In this document: positions 56,090 through 64,000 of the stretch, in pieces | Layout of the letters: every line of letters begins with the position of its first letter | Position numbering within the stretch: position 1 is the first letter of the stretch | Source: [Mycobacterium] nativiensis | Lineage (GTDB): Bacteria; Actinomycetota; Actinomycetes; Mycobacteriales; Mycobacteriaceae | NCBI RefSeq assembly: GCF_020172685.1 | Contig: NZ_CP083986.1 | Coordinates: 471,147-535,146 of the forward strand | Direction: 5' to 3' | Length of the DNA: 64,000 bases | Translations under genes and position numbers: made by a program | Notes under the pieces: model-generated | What the model saw: only the letters and a program-made list of their open reading frames with translations | Database searches by the model: none | Told to the model about the DNA's origin: nothing

Positions 56090-56683
56090 TCAGTGGCCGA
56101 ACGGATCGGGCACGTCGCCCGGCATCCAGGACAGGCCGGGCACGCCCCAGCCGTTGGATTTCACCGTCCGCTTCGCCGCGCGGACATTCCGGCCCACCAG
56201 CATGTCCAGGTATAACAGGCCGTCCAGGTGCCCGGTCTCGTGCTGCAGCATCCGGGCGAACAGCCCGGTGCCCTCCAGCGTGATCGGGTTGCCGTCGGCG
56301 TCCAGGCCGGTCACCCGCGCCCAGTCCGCCCGGCCGGTCGGAAACGACTCGCCGGGAACCGACAGGCAGCCCTCGTCGTCGTTGTCCGGGTCGGGCATGG
56401 TCTCGGGACGGTCGGAGGTTTCCAACACCGGGTTGACCACCACGCCACGGCGCCGTGTGGTCGAGCGGCGGTCGTCGGCGCAGTCGTAGACGAACAGGCG
56501 CAGGCCCACGCCGATCTGGTTGGCGGCCAACCCGACCCCGTTGGCGGCGTCCATGGTCTCGTACATCGTGGTGATCAGCTCGCCCAGATCTGCCGGCAAC
56601 GAACCGTCGTCGCCGACGGGAACCGGGCTGGTCGGGGTGTGCAGGACGGGATCGCCCACGATGCGGATGGGTACGACGGCCAT
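56090..56683 (-). CDS. def: Peptide deformylase
   Basis: A protein of 197 residues with all three deformylase motifs: [18 protein letters not shown] and HETGHLDG. The last supplies two His ligands, and the Cys of the second supplies the third. It removes the formyl group from new polypeptides. The ATG at 56683 ([15 protein letters not shown]) matches the known start. The longer frames upstream are rejected. It heads def-GNAT-xthA and is divergent from the Rv0430-like gene. Confidence 0.97.
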   Translation of the reverse strand: MAVVPIRIVGDPVLHTPTSPVPVGDDGSLPADLGELITTMYETMDAANGVGLAANQIGVGLRLFVYDCADDRRSTTRRRGVVVNPVLETSDRPETMPDPDNDDEGCLSVPGESFPTGRADWARVTGLDADGNPITLEGTGLFARMLQHETGHLDGLLYLDMLVGRNVRAAKRTVKSNGWGVPGLSWMPGDVPDPFGH

Positions 56684-56855
56684 GACCGAAAAGCTTAAGG
56701 TGCCGTTCGGCGGCCGGTGCAGTGGCCACGGCGACGCGCGGGGCCGGCTCCCGGTTCCTCGCCGCCGGCCGTGATTGAATAATCGCCGGAACACGCCGCC
56801 GAAATGCAACGAACGTTTCAGCCACAGAACTTTCCGGAAGGGTCCAGGAAACGAT

Positions 56856-57164
56856 ATGGACGGCGCCATGGCGCAGACGAATCGCTCAGGGGACGATTCG
56901 GAGCCCACCGACGGTCTGAGTCGTCGCGAACACGACATCTTGTCCTTCGAACGGGACTGGTGGAAGTACGCCGGCGCCAAAGAAGAGGCCATCAAGGAGC
57001 GGTTCGCACTGTCGGCGACCCGCTACTACCAGGTGCTCAACGCGCTCGTCGACCGGCCTGAAGCGCTCGCCGCCGACCCGATGCTGGTCAAGCGACTGCG
57101 CCGGCTGCGGTCCAGCCGCCAGAAGGCACGCGCCGCTCGGCGACTCGGTTTCGAGATCACCTGA
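56856..57164 (+). CDS. DUF3263 protein (Rv0430-like)
   Basis: A protein of 102 residues, the length I recall for Rv0430. The core is [20 protein letters not shown] followed by [23 protein letters not shown] (in pieces: [16 protein letters not shown]). This is a helix-turn-helix-like domain with a basic end ([17 protein letters not shown]), typical of DUF3263. It is probably DNA-binding. An upstream in-frame ATG at 56775 would add 27 residues without similarity. It precedes virR by 66 bases. Confidence 0.85.
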   Translation: MDGAMAQTNRSGDDSEPTDGLSRREHDILSFERDWWKYAGAKEEAIKERFALSATRYYQVLNALVDRPEALAADPMLVKRLRRLRSSRQKARAARRLGFEIT

Positions 57165-57230
57165 TCACCGCAAACCCTTGATTGCTGGGCGTTTATCGGT
57201 TAGGGCCCGCTTCTCGATACAGTGGTCGCA

Positions 57231-57701
57231 ATGAATGACCACGTGCCCGACTCCTCCCGACTCCCGCTGCGAGCCATGGTGATGGTGCTGCTGTTCTTGG
57301 GCACGATCTTCCTGCTGGTCGGGTTTCAGGCACTCGGATCCTCCGGCGGCGACGACGACGCGGCGCATTCCCCGACGTCGAAGCCGGCTGCCACCAGCTC
57401 GGCACCGGCCAAGCCCGAACATGCCGTGCACAAGCCCGAGGTGCGGGTCTACAACATCTCCGAGACGGCCGGCCTGGCCGGGCGCACCGCAGACCAGCTG
57501 CGTGAAGCCGGCTGGAACGTGACCGACGTCGGGAACCTCGAGCTGCCCGAGGTCACCGTGACCACCGTCTATTTCAGTGACGCCGAAGGCGAGCACGACT
57601 CGGCGAATTCGGTGGCCGAAGTGCTGCATGCCGCGGTGGAACCGCGAATCCCGGACGTGGCCGAGCAGCCGCCGGGCATCATCGTGGTGGTCGCGGGTTA
57701 A
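57231..57701 (+). CDS. virR: VirR-like envelope protein with LytR_C domain
   Basis: A protein of 156 residues. A single membrane helix lies at about residues 13-36 (AMVMVLLFLGTIFLLVGFQA), followed by a Ser/Ala/Pro linker and a LytR_C domain (VRVYNISETAGLAGRTADQL through the hydrophobic IIVVVAG end). In M. tuberculosis Rv0431 (VirR) sits in the cytoplasmic membrane, interacts with LCP proteins and limits release of membrane vesicles. The order Rv0430-virR-sodC is kept. The ATG at 57231 gives the compact signal-anchor. Confidence 0.9.
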   Translation: MNDHVPDSSRLPLRAMVMVLLFLGTIFLLVGFQALGSSGGDDDAAHSPTSKPAATSSAPAKPEHAVHKPEVRVYNISETAGLAGRTADQLREAGWNVTDVGNLELPEVTVTTVYFSDAEGEHDSANSVAEVLHAAVEPRIPDVAEQPPGIIVVVAG

Positions 57702-57710
57702 GCTCCTCGC

Positions 57711-58421
57711 ATGGTCACGTCAGGTCACCGCAGAGCCCTTGCCGCCGTCGTCTTTGCCACCCCGGTCGTGCTGTTGGCGGCGTGCAGCCCCAACGAGCCG
57801 GCCTCGGATGTGCAGGGCACCACGCCGCCCATCTGGACCGGATCACCGGCTCCCTCGGGCACCGAGAGCGAGCCGGGCGGCTCGGGTTCCTCGGACAGCC
57901 TCGTCGCACGGTTGGTCACCCCCGAAGGTGGTCAGGTCGCCACCGCGACATTCGAGTTCAGCAAGGCCGGCGGCAAGGAATTCGCCACCGTCACCGTGCA
58001 GACCACCAGCACCGGCATCCTGACGCCGGGCTTTCACGGCCTGCACATCCACGGTGTCGGAAAGTGCGAGGCCGACTCGGTCGGCCCCAGCGGTGGGGCT
58101 CCCGGCAACTTCCTGTCGGCCGGCGGTCACTTCCAGGCCCCCGGCCACAACGAGCACCCGCAGAGCGGTGACCTGACCTCGCTGCAGGTGCGCTCCGACG
58201 GCAGTGGCCTGTTGGTGACCACCACCGACGCGTTCACCAAGGCGGAGTTGCTGGCCGGCGACGGAACGTCGCTCATCGTCCACGCCGACGACGACAACTT
58301 CGCCAACATCCCGGCTGACCGCTACACCCAGGTCAACGGCACCCCCGGCCCGGACCAGACCACGCTGACCACCGGAGACGCCGGCAAGCGGGTTGCGTGT
58401 GGTGTCATCGGCGCTGGATAG
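57711..58421 (+). CDS. sodC: Periplasmic Cu-type superoxide dismutase lipoprotein
   Basis: A protein of 236 residues. A lipobox LLAAC at about residue 25 and a Pro/Ser/Gly linker precede the Cu/Zn-SOD domain. Copper ligands lie in [11 protein letters not shown], further His/Asp in [17 protein letters not shown], and the later Cu His in [12 protein letters not shown]. The disulfide cysteines are in GKCEAD and RVACGVI. It removes superoxide outside the membrane. M. tuberculosis SodC is described as lacking zinc; this copy has an additional His in the zinc-site loop. It starts 9 bases after virR. Confidence 0.95.
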   Translation: MVTSGHRRALAAVVFATPVVLLAACSPNEPASDVQGTTPPIWTGSPAPSGTESEPGGSGSSDSLVARLVTPEGGQVATATFEFSKAGGKEFATVTVQTTSTGILTPGFHGLHIHGVGKCEADSVGPSGGAPGNFLSAGGHFQAPGHNEHPQSGDLTSLQVRSDGSGLLVTTTDAFTKAELLAGDGTSLIVHADDDNFANIPADRYTQVNGTPGPDQTTLTTGDAGKRVACGVIGAG

Positions 58422-59568
58422 CCCGACCGACAGTAGGGCTTCCTCAAGGTCCGAGGCCCGGATTGAGTTCGCCCGCAGTCCCCGGCCCACCATCGGCGTG
58501 GAATGGGAGTTCGCACTCGTCGACGCAGCGACCCGCGATCTGAGCAACGAAGCCAGCGCGGTGCTCTCCGAGCTCGGCGAGAACCCGCGCGTGCACAAGG
58601 AGTTGCTGCGCAACACCGTCGAACTCGTCACCGGGGTCTGTGAGAACACCGCCGAGGCGATGGACGACCTGCGCCAGACGCTGACCGCCACCCGGCCCAT
58701 CGTGCACGGGCGGGGCATGGAACTGTTCGGTGCCGGCACCCACCCGTTCGCGCAGTGGTCGGCGCAGAAACTCACCGATGCCCCGCGCTACGCCGAGTTG
58801 ATCAAGCGCACCCAGTGGTGGGGCCGGCAGATGATGATCTGGGGCGTGCACGTCCACGTCGGCATCTCCTCGGCGTACAAGGTGATGCCGATCATCTCGT
58901 CGCTGCTGAACTACTACCCGCACCTGCTGGCCTTGTCGGCGTCGTCACCGTGGTGGGCAGGCGAGGACACCGGGTACGCGAGCAATCGGGCGATGATGTT
59001 TCAGCAGCTGCCCACCGCCGGGCTGCCGTTCCAATTCCAGACCTGGTCGGAGTTCGAAGGCTTCGTCTATGACCAGAAGAAGACGGGGATCATCGACCAC
59101 ACCAACGAGATCCGTTGGGATATCAGGCCCTCACCGCACCTGGGCACCATCGAGGTGCGGGTCTGCGACGGGGTGTCCAATCTGCGTGAGCTCAGTGCTC
59201 TGGTGGCGCTGACGCATTGCCTGATAGTCGATCTGGACCGCCGCCTGGAGGCCGACCAGACTCTGCCGACCATGCCGCCGTGGCACGTGCAGGAGAACAA
59301 GTGGCGCGCGGCGCGCTACGGGCTGGACGCCGAGATCATCCTCGACGCCGACAGTCGCGAGCGGCTGGTCACCGAGGATCTTGACGACCTGCTCAACCGT
59401 CTGGAGCCCATCGCGGCGCGACTGAACTGCGCCGACGAACTGGCGGGCGTCGCCGACATCTACCGCGTAGGCGCGTCGTATCAGCGTCAGCGCCGGGTCG
59501 CCGAGGAACACGACGGCGACCTGCGTGCGGTGGTCGATGCGCTGGTCGCGGAGCTGGATATCGCCTGA
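58402..59568 (+). CDS. Glutamate-cysteine-ligase-like carboxylate-amine ligase (YbdK family, Rv0433-like)
   Basis: A protein of about 388 residues of the GCS2/YbdK group. Conserved blocks are [72 protein letters not shown] and [16 protein letters not shown]. YbdK proteins have weak glutamate-cysteine ligase activity, and the real product is unclear. No ATG is near. TTG 58393 and GTG 58399/58402 are possible, all overlapping the end of sodC by about 20-29 bases. The GTG at 58402 is taken. The end shares one base with the next start. Confidence 0.88.
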   Translation: MSSALDSPTDSRASSRSEARIEFARSPRPTIGVEWEFALVDAATRDLSNEASAVLSELGENPRVHKELLRNTVELVTGVCENTAEAMDDLRQTLTATRPIVHGRGMELFGAGTHPFAQWSAQKLTDAPRYAELIKRTQWWGRQMMIWGVHVHVGISSAYKVMPIISSLLNYYPHLLALSASSPWWAGEDTGYASNRAMMFQQLPTAGLPFQFQTWSEFEGFVYDQKKTGIIDHTNEIRWDIRPSPHLGTIEVRVCDGVSNLRELSALVALTHCLIVDLDRRLEADQTLPTMPPWHVQENKWRAARYGLDAEIILDADSRERLVTEDLDDLLNRLEPIAARLNCADELAGVADIYRVGASYQRQRRVAEEHDGDLRAVVDALVAELDIA

Positions 59569-60206
59569 TGGAACTGCCGATGTTCCCGCTGGAATGGGTG
59601 CTGCTGCCCGGCGAGGAACTATCGTTGCGGATCTTCGAGATGCGTTACACGGTGCTGGTCGGCGACCTGATGCGCAGCGGTGATCCGCGCTTCGGGGTGG
59701 TGTTGATCGCCCGCGGCCGCGAGGTGGGCGGCGGTGAGCAGCGCAATGAGGTCGGCGCGATGACCGCCATCACCGCGTGCACCGAACTGGGGGCAGGCCG
59801 TTATGCGTTGCGCTGCCTCACCGGGGAACGGATTCGGGTCCGCGAGTGGCTGGCCGACGATCCGTACCCGCGCGCCGAGATCGACGTGTGGCCGGACGAG
59901 CCGGGAGAGCCGGTGAGCGACAGTCAGTTCGATGAACTGGAGGATCGCATCGTCGCGCTGCACAAGCAGATGGCAGCCGCCCGCCGTCGCTGGGTCATGC
60001 CGGGGCGTAACGCCACGCTGGGCGGTCGCCGGCTGCGCTCGCTGGATCCGACGCAGCGGCTGTACTCGCTGGCCTGCCGGGTCCCGATGGGCGAGGCCGA
60101 CCGGTACGCGGTGCTGGCGGCGCCGTCGCTGTCCGGCCGGTTGGCGGCGCTGCACGAGGCCATCGAGACCGTCTCGGCCCGAGTCGAATTCGAGTCCCCG
60201 CGATAG
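59568..60206 (+). CDS. Lon N-terminal (substrate-binding) domain protein (Rv0434-like)
   Basis: A protein of 212 residues consisting of a Lon N-domain only (ELPMFPLEWVLLPGEELSLR, then RIFEMRYTVLVGDLM) followed by a helical region. It has no ATPase or protease part, like bacterial YbaP/BPP1347-type proteins. It probably binds peptides or unfolded proteins. The ATG overlaps the previous stop (TGATG), so it is translationally coupled to the YbdK-like gene. It is convergent with the SDR gene across a 63-bp palindrome. Confidence 0.88.
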   Translation: MELPMFPLEWVLLPGEELSLRIFEMRYTVLVGDLMRSGDPRFGVVLIARGREVGGGEQRNEVGAMTAITACTELGAGRYALRCLTGERIRVREWLADDPYPRAEIDVWPDEPGEPVSDSQFDELEDRIVALHKQMAAARRRWVMPGRNATLGGRRLRSLDPTQRLYSLACRVPMGEADRYAVLAAPSLSGRLAALHEAIETVSARVEFESPR

Positions 60207-60269
60207 CGTTGACTCTGCGCTCACCAGGCAGAAGTGCGAGTGAGGTGCCTGGTGGACGCAGAGTCAACG
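60207..60269. repeat. 63-bp hyphenated palindrome, copy 2
   Basis: Arms CGTTGACTCTGCG (60207-60219) and CGCAGAGTCAACG (60257-60269) are identical to those at 5730-5792. Inside, CCAGGCA and TGCCTGG make a second stem around GAAGTGCGAGTGAGG. It begins on the base after the stop of the Lon-domain gene and ends 13 bases before the end of the convergent SDR gene. Confidence 0.9.
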
Positions 60270-60282
60270 CCTATTCGGGGGA

Positions 60283-61122
60283 TCACTTCAGCATGCTGCC
60301 CGCGTCGACGGTGAGCGGAAGCCCGGTGACGTAACGGGATTCGTCCGAGGCCAGGAACAGCACGGCATTGCTGATATCCACCGGCTCGACCCAGCCGATC
60401 GGCAGCACGTGCATGAACTGCGCGGCGACGGCCATGTCATCGGGGCCGGGGCTCTGCAGGTCCGGGCGGAACAGCTTCATCGTTCCCTCATTCATGAACA
60501 GCGGCGTGTTCACGTTGGTGGGGTGCACCGAGTTGACCCGGATGAAGTGCTGACCCAGTTCGACGGCGAAGGAGCGCATCAGCCCGACCACGCCGTGCTT
60601 GGCCGCGATGTAGTGACCGGTGTGCGGGTAGGCCTTGAGGCCGCCCACCGAGCTGGTCAGGATGATCGATCCGCCGTTGCCGCCGGAAATCAGGTGGGGA
60701 ACAGCGGCTTTGACGGTCTTCCAGACGCCCGAGAGATTGACGTCGATCATGTCCTGCCAGTCGGCCTCGGAGGTCTTGTCCAGGGTCTGACCGCCGTTGC
60801 CGATCCCCGCGTTGGCGACGATGACATCGAGCCGGCCGAGCTGTTCCACCCCGCTGTCCACCGCCGCCTTGAGCGCGTCGAAGTCGCGCACGTCGACCTG
60901 TGCGGCGACGATGCGGCGGTCCAAACCCTTGACCAGGTCTGTGGTTTCGGCAAGGTCATCGGGTGTCGCCGGCGGGATCACGGTGTTGGTGCTGATCGGA
61001 CCGCAGACGTCGACGGCGATGATGTCCGCCCCTTCCTGCGCCAGCCGCACCGCGTGACTGCGGCCCTGTCCGCGTGCCGCGCCGGTGATGAGCGCGACCT
61101 TTCCCTCGACTCGTCCACCCAT
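60283..61122 (-). CDS. Mycofactocin-coupled short-chain dehydrogenase/reductase
   Basis: A protein of 279 residues. The NAD site is GKVALITGAARGQGRSHAVR, the acidic IIAVDVCGP follows, and the catalytic Ser-Tyr-Lys are in ILTSSVGG and HYIAAKHG. Between the first acidic loop and the next strand there is an insertion of about 25 residues (ATPDDLAETTDLVKGLDRRI), the mark of SDRs that keep NAD bound and pass electrons to mycofactocin. It likely oxidises a secondary alcohol such as a terpene or sterol. GGAGG precedes the ATG at 61122. A TetR-like palindrome lies 21 bases upstream. Confidence 0.88.
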   Translation of the reverse strand: MGGRVEGKVALITGAARGQGRSHAVRLAQEGADIIAVDVCGPISTNTVIPPATPDDLAETTDLVKGLDRRIVAAQVDVRDFDALKAAVDSGVEQLGRLDVIVANAGIGNGGQTLDKTSEADWQDMIDVNLSGVWKTVKAAVPHLISGGNGGSIILTSSVGGLKAYPHTGHYIAAKHGVVGLMRSFAVELGQHFIRVNSVHPTNVNTPLFMNEGTMKLFRPDLQSPGPDDMAVAAQFMHVLPIGWVEPVDISNAVLFLASDESRYVTGLPLTVDAGSMLK

Positions 61123-61142
61123 GTCCGCACCTCCGTCGTTTG

Positions 61143-61157
61143 TTGATCGGTCGATCA
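61143..61157. promoter_or_regulatory. TetR-type palindrome upstream of the SDR gene
   Basis: TTGATCGGTCGATCA, in which TGATCG and CGATCA are exact inverted half-sites. It lies 20 bases upstream of the SDR start. Nearly the same 14-mer occurs between the TetR and P450 genes at 61891-61904, so one repressor probably controls both. Confidence 0.75.
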
Positions 61158-61210
61158 GCAACGCTGGCAGTAACGGGCCCCGTTGTCAATGGGTCGGTGA
61201 TGAAAGGCCG

Positions 61211-61873
61211 TTATCGGGTGCGACGCTGGGGCTCAGGGGGGATGGCCAGCCGGCTCAGCTGGCGCTCGGCGAACGCACGCAACTGGTCGTGGCCGCTGGT
61301 GACGCCCACGGCGTTCTCGTTGCAGAGGCTGCGCGCGGTCTGCGCGATCAGCATCGAGATCGCCACGGGGGGATACTCGTCCAGGTCGACCCCGTTGGCG
61401 CGCAGTGCCACGGTGACCGCGGCGGTCTCGATATCGCGTACCCGCTCGGCATAGGCCTTGAGCTCGGCGCGGATCGCCTTGCGGTGATTGGCCAGTGCCA
61501 TGAACTCGGTATTGAGGCTGGTCACGCGGGCATCGCTGTTGATCTCCCACAGGGCGTTCAGCGGATCGTCATCGGTCAGGGCGGCGCGCATCCGCTCCAG
61601 CGCGGTGTCCGCTCCGGCCCGCAACACCTCGACGAACAGATCGTCCATGGTGGGGAAGTAGTAGTAGACCAGGGCCTGCTTCACGCCGGCCTCGGCGGCG
61701 ACTCGCCGTGAAGTCGCGGCGGCATAGCCCTCATCGCGCATCAGTCGTGCGGTCGCCTCGATGAGCCGGCGCCGGGTGGCGCTGTCGGCGGATTTGGCCT
61801 TGCGGGGCGCGGTCACTGCGGACGTCCCGGCACTGGGATTGCTTGACCCTCCGTCGCCGCGCGTGGTAGGCAT
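61211..61873 (-). CDS. TetR-family transcriptional regulator
   Basis: A protein of 220 residues. A disordered, basic N-terminus (1-28) precedes a standard TetR DNA-binding domain at about 30-78 (RRRLIEATARLMRDEGYAAA, then SRRVAAEAGVKQALVYYYFP). The C-terminal helical domain would bind an effector. It stands between the SDR and the P450 gene and is divergent from the latter. The matching palindromes in front of both suggest local repression that also acts on itself. The ATG at 61873 is chosen over an upstream frame extension. Confidence 0.88.
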   Translation of the reverse strand: MPTTRGDGGSSNPSAGTSAVTAPRKAKSADSATRRRLIEATARLMRDEGYAAATSRRVAAEAGVKQALVYYYFPTMDDLFVEVLRAGADTALERMRAALTDDDPLNALWEINSDARVTSLNTEFMALANHRKAIRAELKAYAERVRDIETAAVTVALRANGVDLDEYPPVAISMLIAQTARSLCNENAVGVTSGHDQLRAFAERQLSRLAIPPEPQRRTR

Positions 61874-61890
61874 GACGCATTCTAGCAATT

Positions 61891-61904
61891 TGATCGATTG
61901 ATCA
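61891..61904. promoter_or_regulatory. TetR-type palindrome between the TetR and P450 genes
   Basis: TGATCGATTGATCA matches the 14-mer TGATCGGTCGATCA at 61144 in 12 of 14 positions. It lies 17 bases upstream of the TetR start and 18 bases upstream of the P450 start, so binding would block both divergent promoters or ribosome entry. Confidence 0.75.
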
Positions 61905-61922
61905 GCGCGACGTGGTCGCGGG

Positions 61923-63227
61923 ATGAACGAAAGGGCGCATCGGGTGATGACGGAGCTCGCGGCGGTGGACTACTTCTCCGACGAAGCCGTGACCCAGGAC
62001 CCCTACCCGTACTACGAGTACCTGCGCGCGAACGGGCCGGTCTTCGCCGAGCCGCACCACGGCGTGGTCGCCGTCACCGGCTACGACGAGGTGCATGCCG
62101 CGTTCAAGGACCATGACTCGTTCTCGGCGGTGAACGCCATCGGGGGGCCGTTCCCGCCGCTGCCGTTCGAGCCCGAGGGTGACGACATCACCGAGCAGAT
62201 CGAGGCCCACCGGCATCTGTTTCCGATCTTCGAGCATGTCGTGGTGCAGGACCCGCCGGCACACGAGCGGACCCGGGCGCTGCTGGGCCGGATTCTCACA
62301 CCGGTCCGGTTGAAGGAGAACGAGGAGTTCATCTGGCGGCTGGCCGACCTGCAGCTCGACGAATTCCTCGACACCGGCCGATGTGAGTTCCTGTTCGACT
62401 ACGCCAAACCGTTTGCGACGCTGGCGATCGCCGACCTACTCGGGGTGCCCGACGACGACCGCGCCGAATTCCGCCGTGCGTTGGGCGCAGGCGAGCGCCC
62501 GGGCGCGCGCGTGGGTTCCCTCGACGGAGAACCGGTGGGGCTCAACCCCTTGGAGTACCTCGACGAGAAGTTCAACGGCTACATCTCCGACCGGCGCAGC
62601 AACCCCCGCGCCGACGTGCTGAGCATGCTGGCGGCTGCCACCTACCCCGACGGCTCGACACCGGACGTCATGGACGTCGTGCGTCCGGCGACCTTTCTGT
62701 TCGGCGCGGGCCAGGAGACCGTCACCAAACTGCTCGGGACCATGGTGCAGATCCTCGGTGAACGCCCGGACGTGCAGGCCAGGCTGCGCGAGAATCGTGA
62801 TCTGATTCCACGTTTCATCGAGGAGTCGCTGCGGATCCAGAGCCCGACGAAGATCGACTTCCGGCTGGCGCGCAAATCCACCACGCTGGCCGGTGTGCCG
62901 ATCAAGGCGGGCACGGTGCTGATGCTCTGCCTGGGTGCGGCGAATCGCGACCCACGCAAGTTCGCCAACCCCGACGAATTCGATATGGACCGCAAGAACG
63001 TACGCGAACACATCGCCTTCGGTCGCGGCATTCACACCTGCCCGGGGGCGCCGCTGGTGCGGGTCGAAGGCCGGATCACGGCCAACCGCATGTTGGACCG
63101 GATGCGTGACATCAGGATCAGCGACGCCCACCACGGCCCGGCCGGCGAGCGGCACTACTCCTACGAGCCGACCTTCCTGCTGCGCGGGCTGACTCGGCTG
63201 CACATCGAATTCACCCCGGTGGGCTGA
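61923..63227 (+). CDS. Cytochrome P450
   Basis: A protein of 434 residues with the heme-binding FGRGIHTCPGAPL (axial Cys373), the I-helix FLFGAGQETVTKL (oxygen-activating Gly-x-Glu-Thr pattern), and the K-helix ESLR. The N-terminus is soluble, as in bacterial P450s. Substrate unknown. Its neighbours, a mycofactocin alcohol dehydrogenase and TetR, suggest a hydroxylation-then-oxidation pathway for a lipid, terpene or sterol-like compound. The ATG at 61923 may not be the real one: an ATG nine codons in (MTELAAVDYF) is equally fair. It is convergent with the CMD gene, 6 bases away. Confidence 0.9.
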   Translation: MNERAHRVMTELAAVDYFSDEAVTQDPYPYYEYLRANGPVFAEPHHGVVAVTGYDEVHAAFKDHDSFSAVNAIGGPFPPLPFEPEGDDITEQIEAHRHLFPIFEHVVVQDPPAHERTRALLGRILTPVRLKENEEFIWRLADLQLDEFLDTGRCEFLFDYAKPFATLAIADLLGVPDDDRAEFRRALGAGERPGARVGSLDGEPVGLNPLEYLDEKFNGYISDRRSNPRADVLSMLAAATYPDGSTPDVMDVVRPATFLFGAGQETVTKLLGTMVQILGERPDVQARLRENRDLIPRFIEESLRIQSPTKIDFRLARKSTTLAGVPIKAGTVLMLCLGAANRDPRKFANPDEFDMDRKNVREHIAFGRGIHTCPGAPLVRVEGRITANRMLDRMRDIRISDAHHGPAGERHYSYEPTFLLRGLTRLHIEFTPVG

Positions 63228-63233
63228 CTCTCT

Positions 63234-64000
63234 TCAGGCCCACTCCGCGGTGACGCGCTGCTTCTGCTCGTCGATCACCTGCATCAGCCGCGAGGCCTTG
63301 GGCCAGCCGTAGTAGGCGCCGAAATGCAAAGCCAGCTCGTCCATCTCGTCGAACGAGACGTCGCGGCTCTTCAGTGCGGCGTAGACGTGGCTCAGGATCG
63401 GGTACGGCGCGTCCTGGAAGGCGACGCACGCCACCGTGATCAGCCGACGTTCCTTCATTCCCAGCCCGGGGCGCAGCCACATCTCACCGAAGACGAAGTT
63501 CAAGATGCCCGCACCGGAGTACGGGTTGTCGCGGACCGGGATATAGGGGACACAGTTGACGTCGCGGAAGGCCTGTTCGCCCACGAGCAGGCGTGCCTCG
63601 GGGTCACTCGGTGTGGTCAGCGGCAGCAGCGGCTTCGCCGGTGGCACCGGCTCACCCCGCTCTTGGTGGATGCGGTCCCACTGCTCGTCCACGATCATGT
63701 TGAACAGCGATGCCTTCGGCCAGCCGGAGTACACCGCGAAATGCAGTACCGCCTCGCGCATCTCGTCGATGGTCAGGTCTCCGCCGACGAGCGCGGCGCG
63801 AACATGCTCCCGCAGCGGCTGTTCCGCATCGGCGGCCGCCACGCAGGGCAGTGCGACGAACCACCGGTCGCGTCGGCTCAGCCCCGGCCTTTGCCAAACC
63901 TGGGCGAAAACGAAATCGAGCATGGCTTCGGCAGCGGGCGGGGTGCCGGCGGGTGCGGGGACGGCCATCAGCGTGCTGAAGGCACGCTCACCGCGGCCGG
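63234..64000 (-). CDS. Double carboxymuconolactone-decarboxylase-like protein (5' end beyond the window)
   Basis: At least 255 residues with two similar halves. The second has GEQAFRDVNCVPYIP...ILNFVFGEMWLRPGL and ALHFGAYYGWPKAS; the first has GERAFSTL...MLDFVFAQVWQRPGL and VLHFAVYSGWPKAS. An ATG at 63968 is in frame, but the open frame upstream of it encodes GRGERAFSTL, which aligns with the second half. The real start is therefore outside the right edge. Members of this family include decarboxylases and peroxidase-like proteins. The usual Cys-x-x-Cys of AhpD is absent, so it is not an AhpD-type reductase. It may belong to the P450/SDR pathway. Confidence 0.85.
   Translation of the reverse strand, partial: GRGERAFSTLMAVPAPAGTPPAAEAMLDFVFAQVWQRPGLSRRDRWFVALPCVAAADAEQPLREHVRAALVGGDLTIDEMREAVLHFAVYSGWPKASLFNMIVDEQWDRIHQERGEPVPPAKPLLPLTTPSDPEARLLVGEQAFRDVNCVPYIPVRDNPYSGAGILNFVFGEMWLRPGLGMKERRLITVACVAFQDAPYPILSHVYAALKSRDVSFDEMDELALHFGAYYGWPKASRLMQVIDEQKQRVTAEWA

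Overview
The window is a high-GC actinobacterial chromosome segment that is almost certainly mycobacterial. It carries PPE proteins, glycine-rich PGRS repeats, an F420-dependent glucose-6-phosphate dehydrogenase, PknG with its rubredoxin module, VirR, CtpH and a mycofactocin-type SDR. From 14.1 kb to 60.2 kb the gene order follows, from memory, the M. tuberculosis stretch Rv0406c to Rv0434: fgd1, pknG-glnH-glnX, mutT3, thiE, thiOSG, lpqL, Rv0421c-thiD-thiC, Rv0424c-ctpH-Rv0426c, xthA, Rv0428c, def, Rv0430, virR, sodC, Rv0433, Rv0434. Lineage-specific insertions and losses interrupt it: no pta-ackA between fgd1 and pknG, a PGRS island between thiG and lpqL, and a regulator/monooxygenase/FabH block before Rv0421c.

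Layout. 0-9 kb: the start of a PGRS protein leaving the left edge, an acyl-CoA ligase, a small secreted protein, an alkaline-phosphatase-fold hydrolase, a divergent CPA1 antiporter and TrkA-type K+ subunit, and a methyltransferase. 9-14 kb: an AT-rich leader with a possible 46-codon ORF, then an apparent operon of two PPE proteins, an SbtA-family (bicarbonate-type) permease and a secreted DUF732 protein. 14-24.8 kb: MBL hydrolase and fgd1, the glutamate/aspartate-sensing GlnX-GlnH-PknG operon, mutT3, and thiamine genes. 24.9-36 kb: four PGRS proteins that have a Sec signal peptide and a Cys-containing N-domain instead of a PE domain. 36-45.5 kb: lpqL, a possible peptidase relic, a two-headed TetR, an FAD monooxygenase, FabH, and the thiC-thiD-hydrolase operon under a TPP riboswitch. 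45.5-54 kb: an MFS exporter with a palindromic operator, a DoxX protein with tandem palindromes, an M-box Mg2+ riboswitch with a leader ORF and small gene, and the ctpH operon. 54-60 kb: repair, deformylase, VirR, SodC and conserved genes. 60-64 kb: a mycofactocin SDR, TetR, P450 and double-CMD protein with a shared TetR-like palindrome.

Themes. The island at 24.9-36 kb plus the truncated copy at 1-1.9 kb define a family of secreted PGRS proteins without PE, marked by a CG(L/M/V)IC(N/D)G motif at the entry to the repeats. The PPE-PPE-SbtA-DUF732 set suggests coupled outer- and inner-membrane uptake. Three metabolite- or ion-linked control systems are readable directly (TPP riboswitch, M-box, palindromic operators). 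Several convergent gene pairs are separated by hyphenated palindromes, one 63-bp type occurring twice 54 kb apart. Gene identities rest on sequence motifs and remembered family members; no searches were run.
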